64,000 nt of DNA from Boesenbergia rotunda (taxonomy: Eukaryota > Streptophyta > Magnoliopsida > Zingiberales > Zingiberaceae): contig JAGFNQ010002314.1 in assembly GCA_024364735.1 (NCBI GenBank), positions 275,520 through 339,519 on the forward strand, in the 5' to 3' direction. The translations under genes were made by a program, and so were the position numbers. Positions 49,192 to 61,570 of this stretch are shown piece by piece. Under the pieces are notes generated by a model. The model saw nothing but the letters and a program-made list of their open reading frames with translations. It was not told the origin of the DNA and ran no database searches. Numbering within the stretch: position 1 is the first letter of the stretch; every line of letters starts with the position of its first letter.

Positions 49192-49365
49192 GATTTCCCA
49201 GTTTCCTTAATCGTAGCGCCTCGTTGTCTCCTTGTCTGCCATTCTTCTCCATCCTCCAGCGATGGCGTCTGAGAAACGAGAGAGAGGGAGAGAGAGAGAG
49301 GGAGCAAGCGCCTGTCCCTGTTTTGTTACTGTCGTCACCATCTCTGTGATGTTGTCTCGCAGGTG

Positions 49366-51233
49366 ATGTTGGCGTGCATTGCTTGCAGCAAGCACGGGCT
49401 GGACGAGGGCGGAGATGACGCGGCGACCAACTCCGCCGGAGGAAAAGACGCCGGCAAAAGTCTCACCTCCCAGGTTCACCTCCATCTCCTTTCCCCCCGC
49501 ACAAAATCCCTTATTTTAGCATAAATTTGAACCAGACGAAGGCGCGTGAGGAACAGAGCAGCTGCAAAAGCAACGACGACCATGCGACCATCGGACCATG
49601 GAACTAAGGCTGGCAGTGCAGGACAGTACGTGGAGCAGAATGACAAGGTTGTGGACTGGGACTGGTTGGGCAAGCCGGCGAGATTCACTGCGAGGTCCAC
49701 GTCCTTCCCAGAGCGGATAAAGGTCGGTCAAGGCAGAGGGCGAGAGGAAGGTCCCATCTCGCTTTCTCTCCATGCCACTGCCCTGATTTGCGTGCGCACG
49801 GATCCAGAGAAGGAGAGAGAGAGTGGCAAAAAGAGGGGGAGAGCGAGAGAGAGAGGGAGCGAAGGATTGAAGCTCGTTGCTGCTCTTTTTAATGGCGGAG
49901 GCCTGGATTCGGGTCTTTTTAAAAAGGAGAGTTCTCTGATGGAAAGAGATCGCTTGGCTGAAACAGGAATAAAGGGAAGCAGGGGCACCCTGTCTTGGCC
50001 CTCGATCATCGACATTGTTTAGGTTCTTGTCGTAACTTGATTATGTTACTCAATCGTGCTTTTTGATCTTGTTCCGCAGATTAAGGACATGGCGTTGAAG
50101 GTTTCTGGATCGTCGTCCCGGGGCAAGGATTCGCGCCGCCTCCGCCGCCGCCACTACTTCGACGACGAGGACATGATCGCCGTCGCACGGGGCCGCCACC
50201 GCCGCGGCGTCCTGCGGGCAGCCAGTTCGAGCTCGACGCCGGCGCGGGACGTGAGTTATGAGGAGGCGAGGAGCAGCACCAGGTGGACCGGCGGCGTCGA
50301 CGCGGCGGCGGCGGCGCTGGAGGACGTGGTGCTGGAGGACGAAGGGCGGCCCAAGGAGTGGGTGGCGCAGGTCGAGCCGGGGGTGCACATAACCTTCGTG
50401 TCGCTCCCCGGCGGCGCCGGCAATGATCTCAGGCGCATCCGATTCAGGTCTGAGCGGTTCCGTACTTCCGATCGCTGACTCTGTTCTTAGCTCTGAGACA
50501 ATGGCGAATTCTGTGTGTGTAGCCGGGAGATGTTCAACAAGTGGCAAGCGCAGCGGTGGTGGGGAGAGAACTACGACCGGATCATGGAGCTCTACAACGT
50601 CCAGAGATTCAACTGCCAAGCTCTGTCTCCGCCTCCAAGATCCGACGACGGCGGAGGCGTCGGTGAGGTTGAACAATCTTCTCTCTTCTCTATTGAATCT
50701 CAAAAACCCTAAACCTAACCGCTGGATTTTCCAGAGAGAGTCCTTCTATTCGAGAGTGGGTTCGACGCGAGAAAGCCCCGCCGCCACCAGATGCTCGAAC
50801 CGGCCGCGGCCGCCGCCAATGAAAGGCGTCTGCTACCCCTTCGTGCCGGATCCATCCGAGCAATTCTTCCCGCCCCACCTCCACTACGGTGCCGGATCCC
50901 TGGACGCGTCGAGGACGACCACCTCGTCCAGGGACGAAGCCTCCATTTCCATCAGCAACGCCAGCGATCTGGAGACAACCGAGTGGGTGGAAGAAGACGA
51001 ACCGGGCGTGTTCATAACCATCCGCGAGCTCGCCGACGGCACTCGAGACCTCCGGCGAGTCCGATTCAGGTAACCAAATGGATGGATGAATCGATCAATC
51101 AATCAAAAACCACCACAAATCCGCCACTTTCTAACACCAACAATGTCGATGCAGCCGCGAGAAATTCGGGGAGGTGCATGCCAAGCTGTGGTGGGAGGAG
51201 AACAGAGAGAGAATTCAGACACAGTATCTATAG
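49366..51233 (+). CDS. BRXL: BREVIS RADIX-like (BRX/BRXL) protein, five exons
   Basis: Exons: 49,366-49,473; 50,080-50,447; 50,523-50,662; about 50,739-51,069; 51,155-51,233 (TAG). Product 341 aa, the usual BRX length. N-terminus MLACIACSK has the paired cysteines that are palmitoylated in known BRX proteins for plasma-membrane attachment. KDMALKVSG motif near residue 39. Two BRX domains: residues 126-188 (EWVAQVEPGVHITF, RIRFSREMFNKWQAQRWW) and 287-341 (EWVEEDEPGVFITI, RRVRFSREKF, LWWEENRERIQTQYL). The linker has the conserved RTTTSSRDE. BRX proteins regulate root growth, vascular and stomatal development at the membrane, often with AGC kinases; function here is by homology. Introns are GT-AG. 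In exon 4 several AGs lie side by side (AGAGAG) and only the one ending 50,738 keeps frame with the GT donor at 50,663. Convergent with the methyltransferase gene. GC-rich coding sequence and intact frame suggest an active gene. Confidence 0.93.
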
Positions 51234-51440
51234 AACTGGGCGTCTCCGTCTGACTTCAATATCAGAAACAATTTCAGAAAAAAAAAATTGGGTAAAACAT
51301 GTTTCCATCTGTTCCACCATTCAAATCATCTGATGCTTGTCGTTTGTAAAACATGCTTGATCTCATATGCTAACTCAACTAAGAACACCAAGTACCCCAA
51401 ACAAAGCCATTGCGAAATTCTTGCATAAACAAGGATTTCC

Positions 51441-54400
51441 TCATTCGCGAGCAAACCACAAGTTCTTCTGGCAAATTAGTAGCTTCTCGGTGGCTTCATT
51501 GTATTCGGTGTTGTGTTTGTTGCACTTCCATCGCATTCCTTTGGCAATGGTGGTTATTGCGTCGAGAAAATAGGTCGATTCGCGGATCATCGCGTAGCCC
51601 TGGGGGCGTAGGATTCTGTCCATCTCGAGCAGCACATATTTCATATCGCATCTATCAAAACATGAAAAAAAAACTCAGGATATAACTCTAGCAAGCTGAT
51701 TTTAGAGTAAGATAGTATGGAAGTAGACAAAGTATAGTTATAAGTGTTCCACTAGGAGATTCAAAGATAGAATATTTAGTTACCTGTGACTTTCAGCGGT
51801 AAATAACCCATCGAGATGCAAGAGGTCGTATGTTCGAGGGTATGTTGAGAATGGCTCACACCTGAAGCAGAAGTTTGAAACAACATCATTGTTAAATTGA
51901 CAAAATTGTGATGGCATGAAGTTCGATCATGTCGAACGTGGCTTCGAAAAACAAATGAGTACCAGTCGAGCATGATGATGAGCTTTTGTAACTCGAGCAA
52001 AACTTGCAACATAAGATAAAATGAAACTTGTTCTCAAAGAGGATAGTCATGAAGAAAAGTCATGAAATACATTTGAGTTAATAGATATAGGATTTGTGCA
52101 AGTAACCACAAGCATTCCGGTCAGAGAAAATACAACAGATAAAAAGGATAGTTGGATGCAAGAAGTTCTCATCAATATGGAAAGGGTCACACCACATTAG
52201 ATTTATTGTATGCAATATTTTCTTGCATTTTGCAAGAGACCGTTTCCGCAACTCGAACACATGAGCTCAAGATCATATGGCAAAAACTTTATTATTGCGT
52301 CAAAGCTTGCAAAAAGAATTATATTTTATGAACAAACTCATAAGAGAACAATAAACATCATGTTATTATATCGTTAGCTAAGATTTCAAATGATAGCTAT
52401 AACAACAAGAGTCTATTGAGCTTCATTCGTCTCTTTTTTTATCATTGTTAATCAAGTCTTCTTTAGCATTTCTGTTCCTTAATTAATATGTATATTTGTC
52501 ACGAACTTACATTTCCTAATCAGAATATTTATTGATCGTCTAACTATATTTCTACTAGCTTCTTAGCATGTAGTGTAATTAATTGAATTAAATGATTAAT
52601 AGCAGTGAAATTTATCAAAGGTCTGTATCTTACCAGTCATGGTAGGTGCCAATTAGTCCCCTGTCATAGACCACACCAAGAGAACTTGGACCATAAGAAG
52701 AGACGACATTCATCACCCAAATTGGAGAAGCCACAAGTGCTGCTGCAAACCCTCCATACAAAGTATTCATGTCCATGACATTGCGAATTTGGTCGCTTCC
52801 TAGAGCAGGCAGTAAAGACTTGTAGTGATTTACCCTAATCTTCCATTTACTCTCGTCATGCTTGAATCCACTAGAATCCCCACTAGGAACCATAGACACG
52901 CGCACGGGAGGGACATGCAACCTGTTCGGCCAGTTCGGTATAGATGCTAGCTCCAGCTTGTAGTTTTGGCTTGGAATAGTTAAGCATGCTCGGAGCGGAG
53001 TATACCATGCTGAATCTGGATCCATGCTGTCATCGCACTTAGGTGGGTAAGAAGATGGACTAAGTTGATCATAGCAAGTATTGTTTGGAGACTTCTGCCA
53101 AACCGCAATGTCGTCCTTTTTGTCATATAGACCGAAACACATGCTTGTTAGCAATTTCTGCAAATCCTCAAAGTTTGATTTCTGTTCTTCAGCTGTGGTA
53201 TTCCACCCGCGCCATCTGTTTTCATAGTTTACTGGTGGTCCGGAGAGAACCCAGAAGCCACCAGGTCGAAGTATTCTGTGTATCTCCAGAAGATAAATGC
53301 CATCTGATAAATACAACAAATGCTTCAAACAATAAAACTACTTGAAATAGAGTAAATTAAGAACAGGAACTAGATAGTAATCATATTGAATTTTTTATGT
53401 CCAAGAGGCAGGTACAAATACTAAGTTATAAAAGTGATGCAGGCCTATGAAATAAGCAAAATGAAGATACAGTTTATGATTGGGAGAGGTTAAATTGAAG
53501 GAAATGGAATTACACCAGAAAAAAAAATAGTGTAATGAATTTTTAGTTTGGGTTAACACAAGTTGGAGTCTGTGTATATGATGAACACAGTTCTAGAGCC
53601 AGCATTATCAATCATGCACTAGCAATATGATGACTACCACTGCTAATGTTCAGGTTAATAGATCACTAAATTTTACTCATTTTTTCTAGTTCTTTGCTAA
53701 CATTTTTTTTTTAAAATGGTATTATTCAATTCATTACTTGTGACAAATTCCAACATATGAATCTTACAGTTAGTTTATGATAATTCGGGCTAGCTAAAGT
53801 TAAATTAGTTCAAGTTCTTTCCAGGAAATCAAACCAACTGAAATAATTAATTCTTTCTAAACTAATAAAAACCATATTCATTTCAAAGAAAAACAAATCG
53901 ATAGAACAGTTTGACTTTTGTTGAACAACTATAAGCTTTTCAGATTACTGATTTTAAAAAAAAAATTATGAGAGAAAATAAAATAAAATAGAGTTGGGAT
54001 AAATGTGGCTTCAGGATGATGATGGCAACCTGATTTAGTTTCTGGATCTGCCAATGCCATGCATGAGCAAGCATGTAAAATAGCATGATTCTATGTGAGT
54101 AGAATGGTTTTTCCACAGTGCTAGTAAGTTGGTTTTTACTAATTACTTCATATACTACAATTATATTACAGTATAAATAGAAACTCCAACCTCCAGTTTT
54201 AACTACATAATTGTTCGCATTCAAGGAAAATATCACAAGAAAAAAGTAGAATCGTTTGTATCGAATTTTACCTCCTTTGCTACCTCATCCTCGAATAACT
54301 TTATAAGAAACATTTTCATAAGAAAAGCAAGTAGCTTATGCAATCATTCAGCTCAGTGTTAGAAATATACCAAATTCTGTCCATGGAATAAGACATCTGG

Positions 54401-57073
54401 AGCAATGGGCCATATCAAATGAGTTGGAAGGGAATGGAAGACGCTGAGTAGATAATATGCCCAAAATTGCTGGAATGCCGCGTTCGAGGGCAAATTGTAC
54501 TTGAGCTTCATGATTATCTTTCGGAGCAAGAGATACAGTGAGAATACCACGGTCTAACAAATCACCTCCCCAGCTCGCTACCTGTTAGAAAGAAATTAGA
54601 GAACATGCCTAGTGTCACAAATTCTAAGCACTGGAATTTAGAAACAGAATAGATTTATCATAGGAAGTTGATACTGTACTAGAAATCTGAAAAAAAAAAA
54701 ACTGGGCATAGGAATACTATCAATCAGCCTTTAAGAGGCTATGGCAACAAGTACGTAATTATTAAGTAATAGCAATAGCAACCACTTGAGTAAGCTATAT
54801 GTATATCTACATAATCGGCATTATTCATATGAACATCCCATTAAATGCTAAACAATGCATAAAATTCAATGGGCAAGGGTTGACTCAATATTTAGAATTA
54901 GATCTTCAGCAATTGAAGATGTTTTTTCATTTATTGATTGTAAGTTTGAGAAATATTCCAAGGCCGAATCTAATTCAACTTTAGAAAATTGGACTGAAAT
55001 TTTTTAATCAAATAAAACAAATACACAAAACCAAATGGAGAGATCTTTTTTGAAGAACAAGAATATAATAGAATACACTGCATGCCTTGATACTGAACCA
55101 AGTTGATCAAACAAGTCTAATAAACCAGATCCACTACTGGTTTGCTCATCAATTGAACAAGAAAGTTGGAGACTAATTAATAGTACCTTGAACTATTGGA
55201 TAAATTTTTTATCAATGAGTTTAAGAATTAAGAGTGGTAGGTTCACCGGATCTTGGATCACTCTAAAATGAGTACAGAAACATCACCTAAAGATTATGTT
55301 TATGTCTATGACATAATTTTTTTCTAAGTAGAAAGATCTATATCAGCCTATGCACATTATGTTATTAATTATATCTTAAACCCAGAGACTTCCTGCAGCT
55401 AATGAGGACAGAAGATTTTTTCAAAGGCGACTTAGAAAAAAAGTCAGTAAATACTCACCCCACAACCAGTATCGATTGCAGTTCGAACAGTTCCATCTTT
55501 CATTCCAGGAATTAGATTCTCCATAAGGTCAATATATGCGCCAACACCATTGGGAAACATGGTACCTCCACCTGGAAAGAAGAATTTGTTCCCTTCCTTT
55601 CTAAGCCAATGCTGATTAGCTTTCTGGTTATTAATCCAGTCATAGGGGACATTTCTGAATGATATGCAGAATTAGAGCCTCATCAGAGGTAAAAATAGAC
55701 ATTCTTTTGGATAATACAGATGACTTATTTACTGAAATTGGTGGCAAACTAGGTTGGACAGGGTTTACCTGTACCAACATTGATCCTTGCTCTTTGGCCA
55801 TCTAATTGGAGGTTTATACCCATCTGGTGGAGGAACCAAGCATTGTTTCCTCTCGACTGTTGGTGGACAATGACGCTCCATAAAACTAAGCCTGTAACTA
55901 CCATACTTTCTCCAACTCTGCAATTAAAAGAAAGCATCATGTCGCTAGGAAAAGAAGCGCCCATGACAATTAGAAAGCTTAAAGTTTCAATATATCCTTT
56001 TCAAAGTGATATATCCGTAACAAGAATCTTGCACTAACTTTAACGGCAATGACCTATTCAACTAATCTTTTTTGTTTCATCAAGTCATGGTATTGGAAGT
56101 GGGGTAGTTCCTGCTAATACCATGGATGAAACAAAAAGGTTTAGTTGAAGTTAGTGCAAGATTTTTTAAGATTTCGTATGACTATAGACCAACATTAGCA
56201 TCAAATTTACAAACGAAAAGAACAAGTTGCAGAATTGCTGTAGTCAGGCTAGCTTTGGATGAAATGGTCAACATAACTAACAAGATAAACGATCACCATG
56301 AGCATGTAAAGGAGCTAGCAAAGGGCGAAAACTTGAATAAACTTATGAGAGAACAGCAGGTAAGTTAGCCAGCAACCTTTCATCTAAGATGGCAGGAAGA
56401 AGGAGCATCTTCCCACTACAAATGACAGTAAAAAAAGACACTGGTCGATAGCACCAGTGTGTTCCTTCTTCATCTTGATTGAGAATTTTTTTAGGGCCTA
56501 CCGGTGCTAATTTACATCACATCATAGAATAATCTTATTGTTATCTGCACTACTGTACTGTTATTGAGATGCAAGTGGAAGATAGTGTTAAAAAAACCTT
56601 AGGTTCCATGCAAGGTGTATATATAATCCTGATGATCAATGTTGAAGGGGAGCATCTTCCCACTACAAATGATAGTATAAAAGAAGACTGGATGATAGCA
56701 CCAGTCTGCTCCTTTTTCTTTATCTTGATTGAGAATTTTCATTGGAACTAATTTACATCTCATTATAGAATAATTGTTATCTGCACAACTACTGTACTGT
56801 TGTTGAGAAGCAAGCGGAAGCAAATGTTACCTTATGGTCTGTGCAAGGTGTATAATCCTGATAATCAGCGCTACACTCAGGAAATGCAATAGACTTTATT
56901 TGCAGAGAAGGTACTGAAGTTTCTTTCAGTGTCTGAACAGTTGGTGTTGCATCCTCCTTGGCTATTGTGTTGTCACAATAATAGATGCCTCCAAGATAGA
57001 AGGAAAATACACACAAAATAATAATCACCAAGGGGGTTAACTTAGATCTTAGCTTGAAATCTTTCTTCTTCAT
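51441..57073 (-). CDS. PMT: Probable methyltransferase PMT (QUASIMODO/ERD3-PMT21-like), seven coding exons
   Basis: Exons (minus): 57,073-56,831; 55,917-55,769; 55,654-55,459; 54,581-54,371; 53,303-52,634; 51,861-51,784; 51,651-51,441. All introns are GT-AG and phases agree; product 585 aa. It is a type II membrane protein: short basic N-terminus (MKKKDFKLRSK), one membrane span at about 14-33, Golgi-lumenal catalytic part. Conserved CxDYTPC-like segment (DYTPCTDHK, 73-81), RHCPP, SAM-binding AIDTGCGVASWGGDLL (190-204), HCSRCLIPW (255-263), DDIAVWQKS, YDRGLIGTYHDW, LLEMDRILRP, and a C-terminal LLICQK. This family is thought to methylate pectin (homogalacturonan) in the Golgi; substrate for this member is unproven. 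Closest by eye to Arabidopsis ERD3/PMT21. No breaks seen, so likely functional. Confidence 0.94.
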
Positions 57074-58260
57074 TTCAGATCAGAGATGAAACTTTCTGCA
57101 GCAAAACAAACAAACAAAAATCTAAAAAAATAAACATTAAAATTATAATTCATCTAGACATAGTTCTCCTTATTGCCTAGGTAAAGAAAATTCTAAGCTT
57201 CAATTGAAAAAAGAAACATTGCACCATAATAGAACTGGTTTGTTGCATCAGATGGGATATAAATACAAAGATAGAAGGAAAAGGTTATGCAACAAAATCA
57301 ATTATAGGACTTACTATTTTCCATACCGTTCTTATCACATTATGTTTCCAAGACACTCGTTCTTTTAAAGAGAACCAAGCTTAACTTATGCACGTGCAAT
57401 GATAAACCCATGGCAATATTCAGTGGAATGACTCAAAATAAAGAATTTCAGACTAACACTCCTAGCCGGTAGCCAGTTAAATTACAAAAAAAAAAAAAAT
57501 CTGAAGATAAGCAATTGAGCCATTTGTAAAAGATATTGAAATCATCCTGGATCAGAATCACTGAAATATGAAAGCTTGCATAGTCTTACAACTCTATAGG
57601 CCACCGTTGTTGAGCCAATCAATTGATTTACAAAGAAAGTATTTTAACAACCGACACCAGTTGTGCTACCGGCTACCTAAGGGGGTGTCAAGATTAGCTT
57701 ATTTTGATCAAGTTCAAAAGTCTATGAAAGAGTCAGTACTGACAAAGAAACTGGATAGTTTTCTTTTTGTTTTCTCCATAAAGAAACTTAGAGGATAGAA
57801 CAAAAACCAATACGACATGAAGCTTCAAATCATAAGGAAAATATCGAAATTCCATTCCATATGGATGCAGAACTTGTCAAGATAAAGGAGTTAATGCGAT
57901 AGCAAGCAAATTAACAAACAAACCAAAGTATAAGAAAGAAATGATTAGCAAGAATCCATCACGACTCAATCTTAACTCGCAACAAGATCCTCACTTTGTT
58001 TTTTCAAGTTATAAAATCCACGACTAGAGTAAGTTGAAGAAACAAAGATAAAAGCATCAGAGAGATAGTTCAGCTACCTCACAGGAGAGAACGAAGTCCT
58101 CTAGCTCTCGTCGCCAGGATCTGATTCCTAAAACGCAGACTACAATTTGGCTATCTATTTAGTATTTACCAAAGGCGAGTACAGATTTCCTTCAAAATCC
58201 CCTCCTTTTTCCCCTGTTTCTCCTTTTGGCTCTTTGGATTGCCTTATTGTGCCTGCCTTC
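57074..58260 (-). other. 5' UTR exons and leader intron of the PMT gene
   Basis: An acceptor TGCTGCAG at 57,096-57,103 (minus) lies 22 bp before the ATG, and a donor GAG|GTAGCTG at 58,077 pairs with it. This predicts a leader exon of about 58,078-58,250 and a 982-bp leader intron. Splice sites are predicted, not proven. Confidence 0.6.
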
Positions 58261-58276
58261 CCTGACACTCCACGAG

Positions 58277-58284
58277 CCTTTATA
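58277..58284 (-). promoter_or_regulatory. TATA box of the PMT gene
   Basis: Minus-strand TATAAAGG at the expected place upstream of the predicted leader exon, with a CT-rich leader downstream. Confidence 0.6.
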
Positions 58285-58600
58285 GCAGCTGCCCATGCCT
58301 ACTCGCTTGGCCATCGAGTGCGCTCTCTCTCTCTAAATCATGGCAGGAAATGGAGAAGATGGAAAACCACCGAAATGTGGCTGGCGAATGGGGCGATGTG
58401 GACGGAAAGAAATCCCCTTCTTGCTTCGGCCCTCTGTAGTGGGTAGTTAAGAGCGCACGTAAACTGTTTGCGAAAATGTCGCTCATATAATTTGACTCAC
58501 CTTTGACCTAATTCAAAAATATAATTGAGAAATAAAATTCTAAAAAAAATACATATTCCACTTTCTAAGCCTCTGTTTTCTGAGAGGATAGATGTAAAAC

Positions 58601-59506
58601 CAAGGTTCCGAAAACTGGGCCGGACATTGAACCGATCGAGGCAAGGGTTCAGAGGTTTAGAGGTTCAATCGGTTTAACCGGGGGTCCAACCGGGATATAA
58701 CCGGTATATAATAGAGCATGTATTTATATAAATATATGAAACTAATGACTTATCCAACTACTTTCTTCAAGATTGAATCAACTAGGTCAAGCATGTGATA
58801 TGTTTTTGTTAGCAACTCAGCACGGTATTCTTGAAAAATGGTTAGTTTCAAAGAAAAATTCAAGTTTAAAACCATTGGGTTCAAGAAATCTGGATACGAA
58901 TTGAAGAATCTTATTAGATGTTAAAATTATATCACGATAGCATTTGTTTACCAATAAACACTTAAACAGAGGACACTAGCAAAGCATATGCAAAATCACT
59001 TCCCCAAATATGTCATATACTGCTGCTTTCATATGCCAGCACGACGACGCAACGAGGTTGGCAGCAAGACGAGACTAGCAGAGGCAGGGCGACGCGACAA
59101 GGCTGGTGGAGGCGGGGCGACGCAGTGAGGCTGGTGGAGGTGGGGCGACGCGGCGAGAGGCTAGCGGTGGTGGCTCTCTTGCAAACAAACAACAGGTTTG
59201 TTCGTTTGAGCCTTTGGGTTAAAGCAAACTAGGTTTTTGATATTTTATTTTTCAATTTTCATTTTTAGTAAGAAAACAAAATTGCAAAAAGGGGAAAAAA
59301 AAATCAAAAAATCAAAAATAAAATAAACCAAGCCGGTTTGACCGGTTTTTCCGGTTTGCCCGGTTCACCGGTTCCCGACCGGTTCAAAACGGTTCGCATC
59401 CGGTTCTTGAGTAGCCGGTTTTTAGAGTCAACTCGGATCGGAAATCTGGCCGGTTCCCGGTTCAACCGGTCCGACCGGCCGGTCCGGTCCGGTTTTCAGA
59501 ACACTG
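58601..59506. mobile_element. Non-autonomous hAT-like element, 906 bp
   Basis: Exact 8-bp TSD TGTAAAAC (58,593-58,600; 59,507-59,514). Imperfect terminal inverted repeats CAAGGTTCCGAAAACTGG / CAGTGTTCTGAAAACCGG. Subterminal regions are packed with CCGGTT motifs, which likely bind transposase. Interior has a GC-rich minisatellite of about 28 bp (59,040-59,175, GGGGCGACGCG...GGCTGGTG). No transposase gene. Confidence 0.88.
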
Positions 59507-59514
59507 TGTAAAAC

Positions 59515-61570
59515 ACACACAAAAAAATCAAAGTCTAAAATTTTCTTTTGTTTAATTTAAAAAATAATAAATTATATGTTAATTACGGTAAATCAGAATC
59601 TAGTCCAGAAAATATTTTCGAGAAATTTTTTGAAGGTTTTAGGATTTCGGTCCTTTGAATGAAGTTTAAAGAGGTGTAATTGGCTAAACCTAAATCTAAA
59701 AGGGTTATAGTGATTGAGAACTAATCTGGAGGGGCTAATTACATTAAACTTGAATTTAAGGGATGTGACTTTAATAAACTAAAGAAGATAGGGCAAATTA
59801 CAAAAGCCCAAACTTATTAAGCCATTTCGTCCATTTTCATTGCCGATCACTTCTTCCCCTTATTTCTGTTCGAGCGAAACCACTTGAAGCTGTGTCTCCC
59901 ACTTCTTCCAACTTTCTTGGTCGCGGGCGCCAACCTTTGACCACCTCGTATGCCCTAGCTCCGATTTTGCGAAGTTGATCGATTACCAGAGCTAACTGTC
60001 CTCTTTCCCTCGTGAACGCTACATCTCAAGTAAGAGAGATCGACGGGTTCATCGTCCTTGCAATCGGTCATGGTGTACTTGTTGACTAGCCATGATTAGG
60101 TATTTCTACCAGATCTTGTGGATCTTTGGAGTTTTGATATCTCTTGAAACTCTTGAATTCTAGATTGAATCTGCTTGTTTCGGTTTTGGAGAGTTTGCCT
60201 CTGTTCTTATTTGGATTTCTAGCTTGAGCTTTCGTTGGGAAAAGGAGTTGGTATAAGCTGAGAATACTTTATTTGGAGATCATGAGATTTTGCTATCTGC
60301 TACTTTGCCGTGAACAACGTTTTGAATTGGACTGTACTTGGAATTAGGTGATAAGCTTTGATTCGTTGATCTTGCTAATGATCTTGGTATTGCTTTGTTT
60401 GGGAAATCTGATGCTGCTTGTTGGTTTAGGGGGTGTGTCCTTGCTGAAGGATTTCTCATTTGGGGAGATTAACCTTTGCTAGGATTAATCTTGGATGAGT
60501 CCAATGTTGAATTGATCCAAAAACAATGTGGTTGCACTTGCAACCCAATTGAATTGGAGACCCTGATAGGAACTAGACGTTTAATTCTCATTCCGGTTAG
60601 ATGAATCTTGTTGAGATGGGATGGTAGTCTATTTTCTCCCTTGATCTTGCCATGAGCTACCTTTTGCAGTAAAGGTTGGATGGTTCATTTGAATTTGATC
60701 CTACTGTTGGGTAGGTGTTTAGCTTGGTTTTGGCTTGGGATTAAATTAGTATTGAGACAATATATTTTGTAATGATCTTTGCTGAGAGCTACCATTGTGG
60801 TATTGACCATTGATAGGATTAGGGTGATCCTAATTGGGTTGTAATTGTACCTAACCATTTAACATTTATTAAAGTAGCTAAAAATTGTGTTTTGATACAG
60901 GATGTTAATCTGATACCGAAGTCTAACCGTGAGGGTTCTCTTCTTGACTTCTCTACTTTGAGGCGGGTACTTCTTGCTTATTTCTTTAGATCCACTTTAC
61001 CTTTATGCATGATTATTTATTTATGTGCAGTAGGTTTATTTACCTTAAATCTGCTACCGTTGTTATCCTGCTTCATATTTGTTACTTGATCTTGGATATG
61101 ATCTAATTTTCCTTCTATATAGTCTCGTTTATTGTTATCTAATTTTGTATAGCATTTGTGCGAGCATGTGTACGTAGATATAGTAGCATGTCATTGGTTA
61201 TTTGCATTGATTGATTTTAGCTATACTTGCGTGTGTACCTAGATATGTGATAATTAGGTTATGATACATGTTTTCGACCTGTGCATTTTAGGTTGAGTTA
61301 TGTATTGATAACTTGGTAGGAGTTGCATGGGTTAGAGTCATGCACCATCCCTACATTGTTGCATGCCGCCGATCAGCGACTCCCTTATGGTTGAGTTTAT
61401 CGTCTTTCGATACATGATATGCACACACGACCACTCATGAGTTAGTGGATACCGTTGGGTATGTGCATTTGCTCTGTACTGCTTCGCTCGGCCTTTCATG
61501 GGTAGTGGTTCCGGAACGTGGTAGCAGACAGGGTTCTCTCCTCTTTCCATAGACCAGAGGAGATGGGAGA
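59515..61570 (+). other. Unassigned stretch, possible old gypsy LTR fragment
   Basis: Moderately GC, non-coding; one 65-codon open piece (60,892-61,089) looks like chance. The section 61,310-61,570 (GTTAGAGTCATGCACC..., GCATGCCGCCGATCAGCGACTCC, CTTTCATGGGTAGTGGTTCCGGAACG) has the style of chromovirus LTR text in monocots, but I found neither termini nor a duplication. No gene supported. Confidence 0.35.

Noticed and set aside
49207..49773. Overlapping minus-strand ORFs across BRX leader and intron 1
   Set aside because: Produced by GA/CT-rich low-complexity sequence; no splice or domain support.
50050..50703. 217-codon minus-strand ORF opposite BRX exons
   Set aside because: Mirror frame of GC-rich BRX coding sequence; no motifs and no independent start or splice logic.
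58147..58446. 99-codon plus-strand ORF upstream of PMT
   Set aside because: Overlaps the predicted PMT promoter and leader on the opposite strand; Ser/Pro-rich, without domains.
60892..61089. 65-codon ORF with hydrophobic stretch
   Set aside because: No start context, homology or neighbouring exons; the surrounding sequence looks like retrotransposon non-coding DNA.
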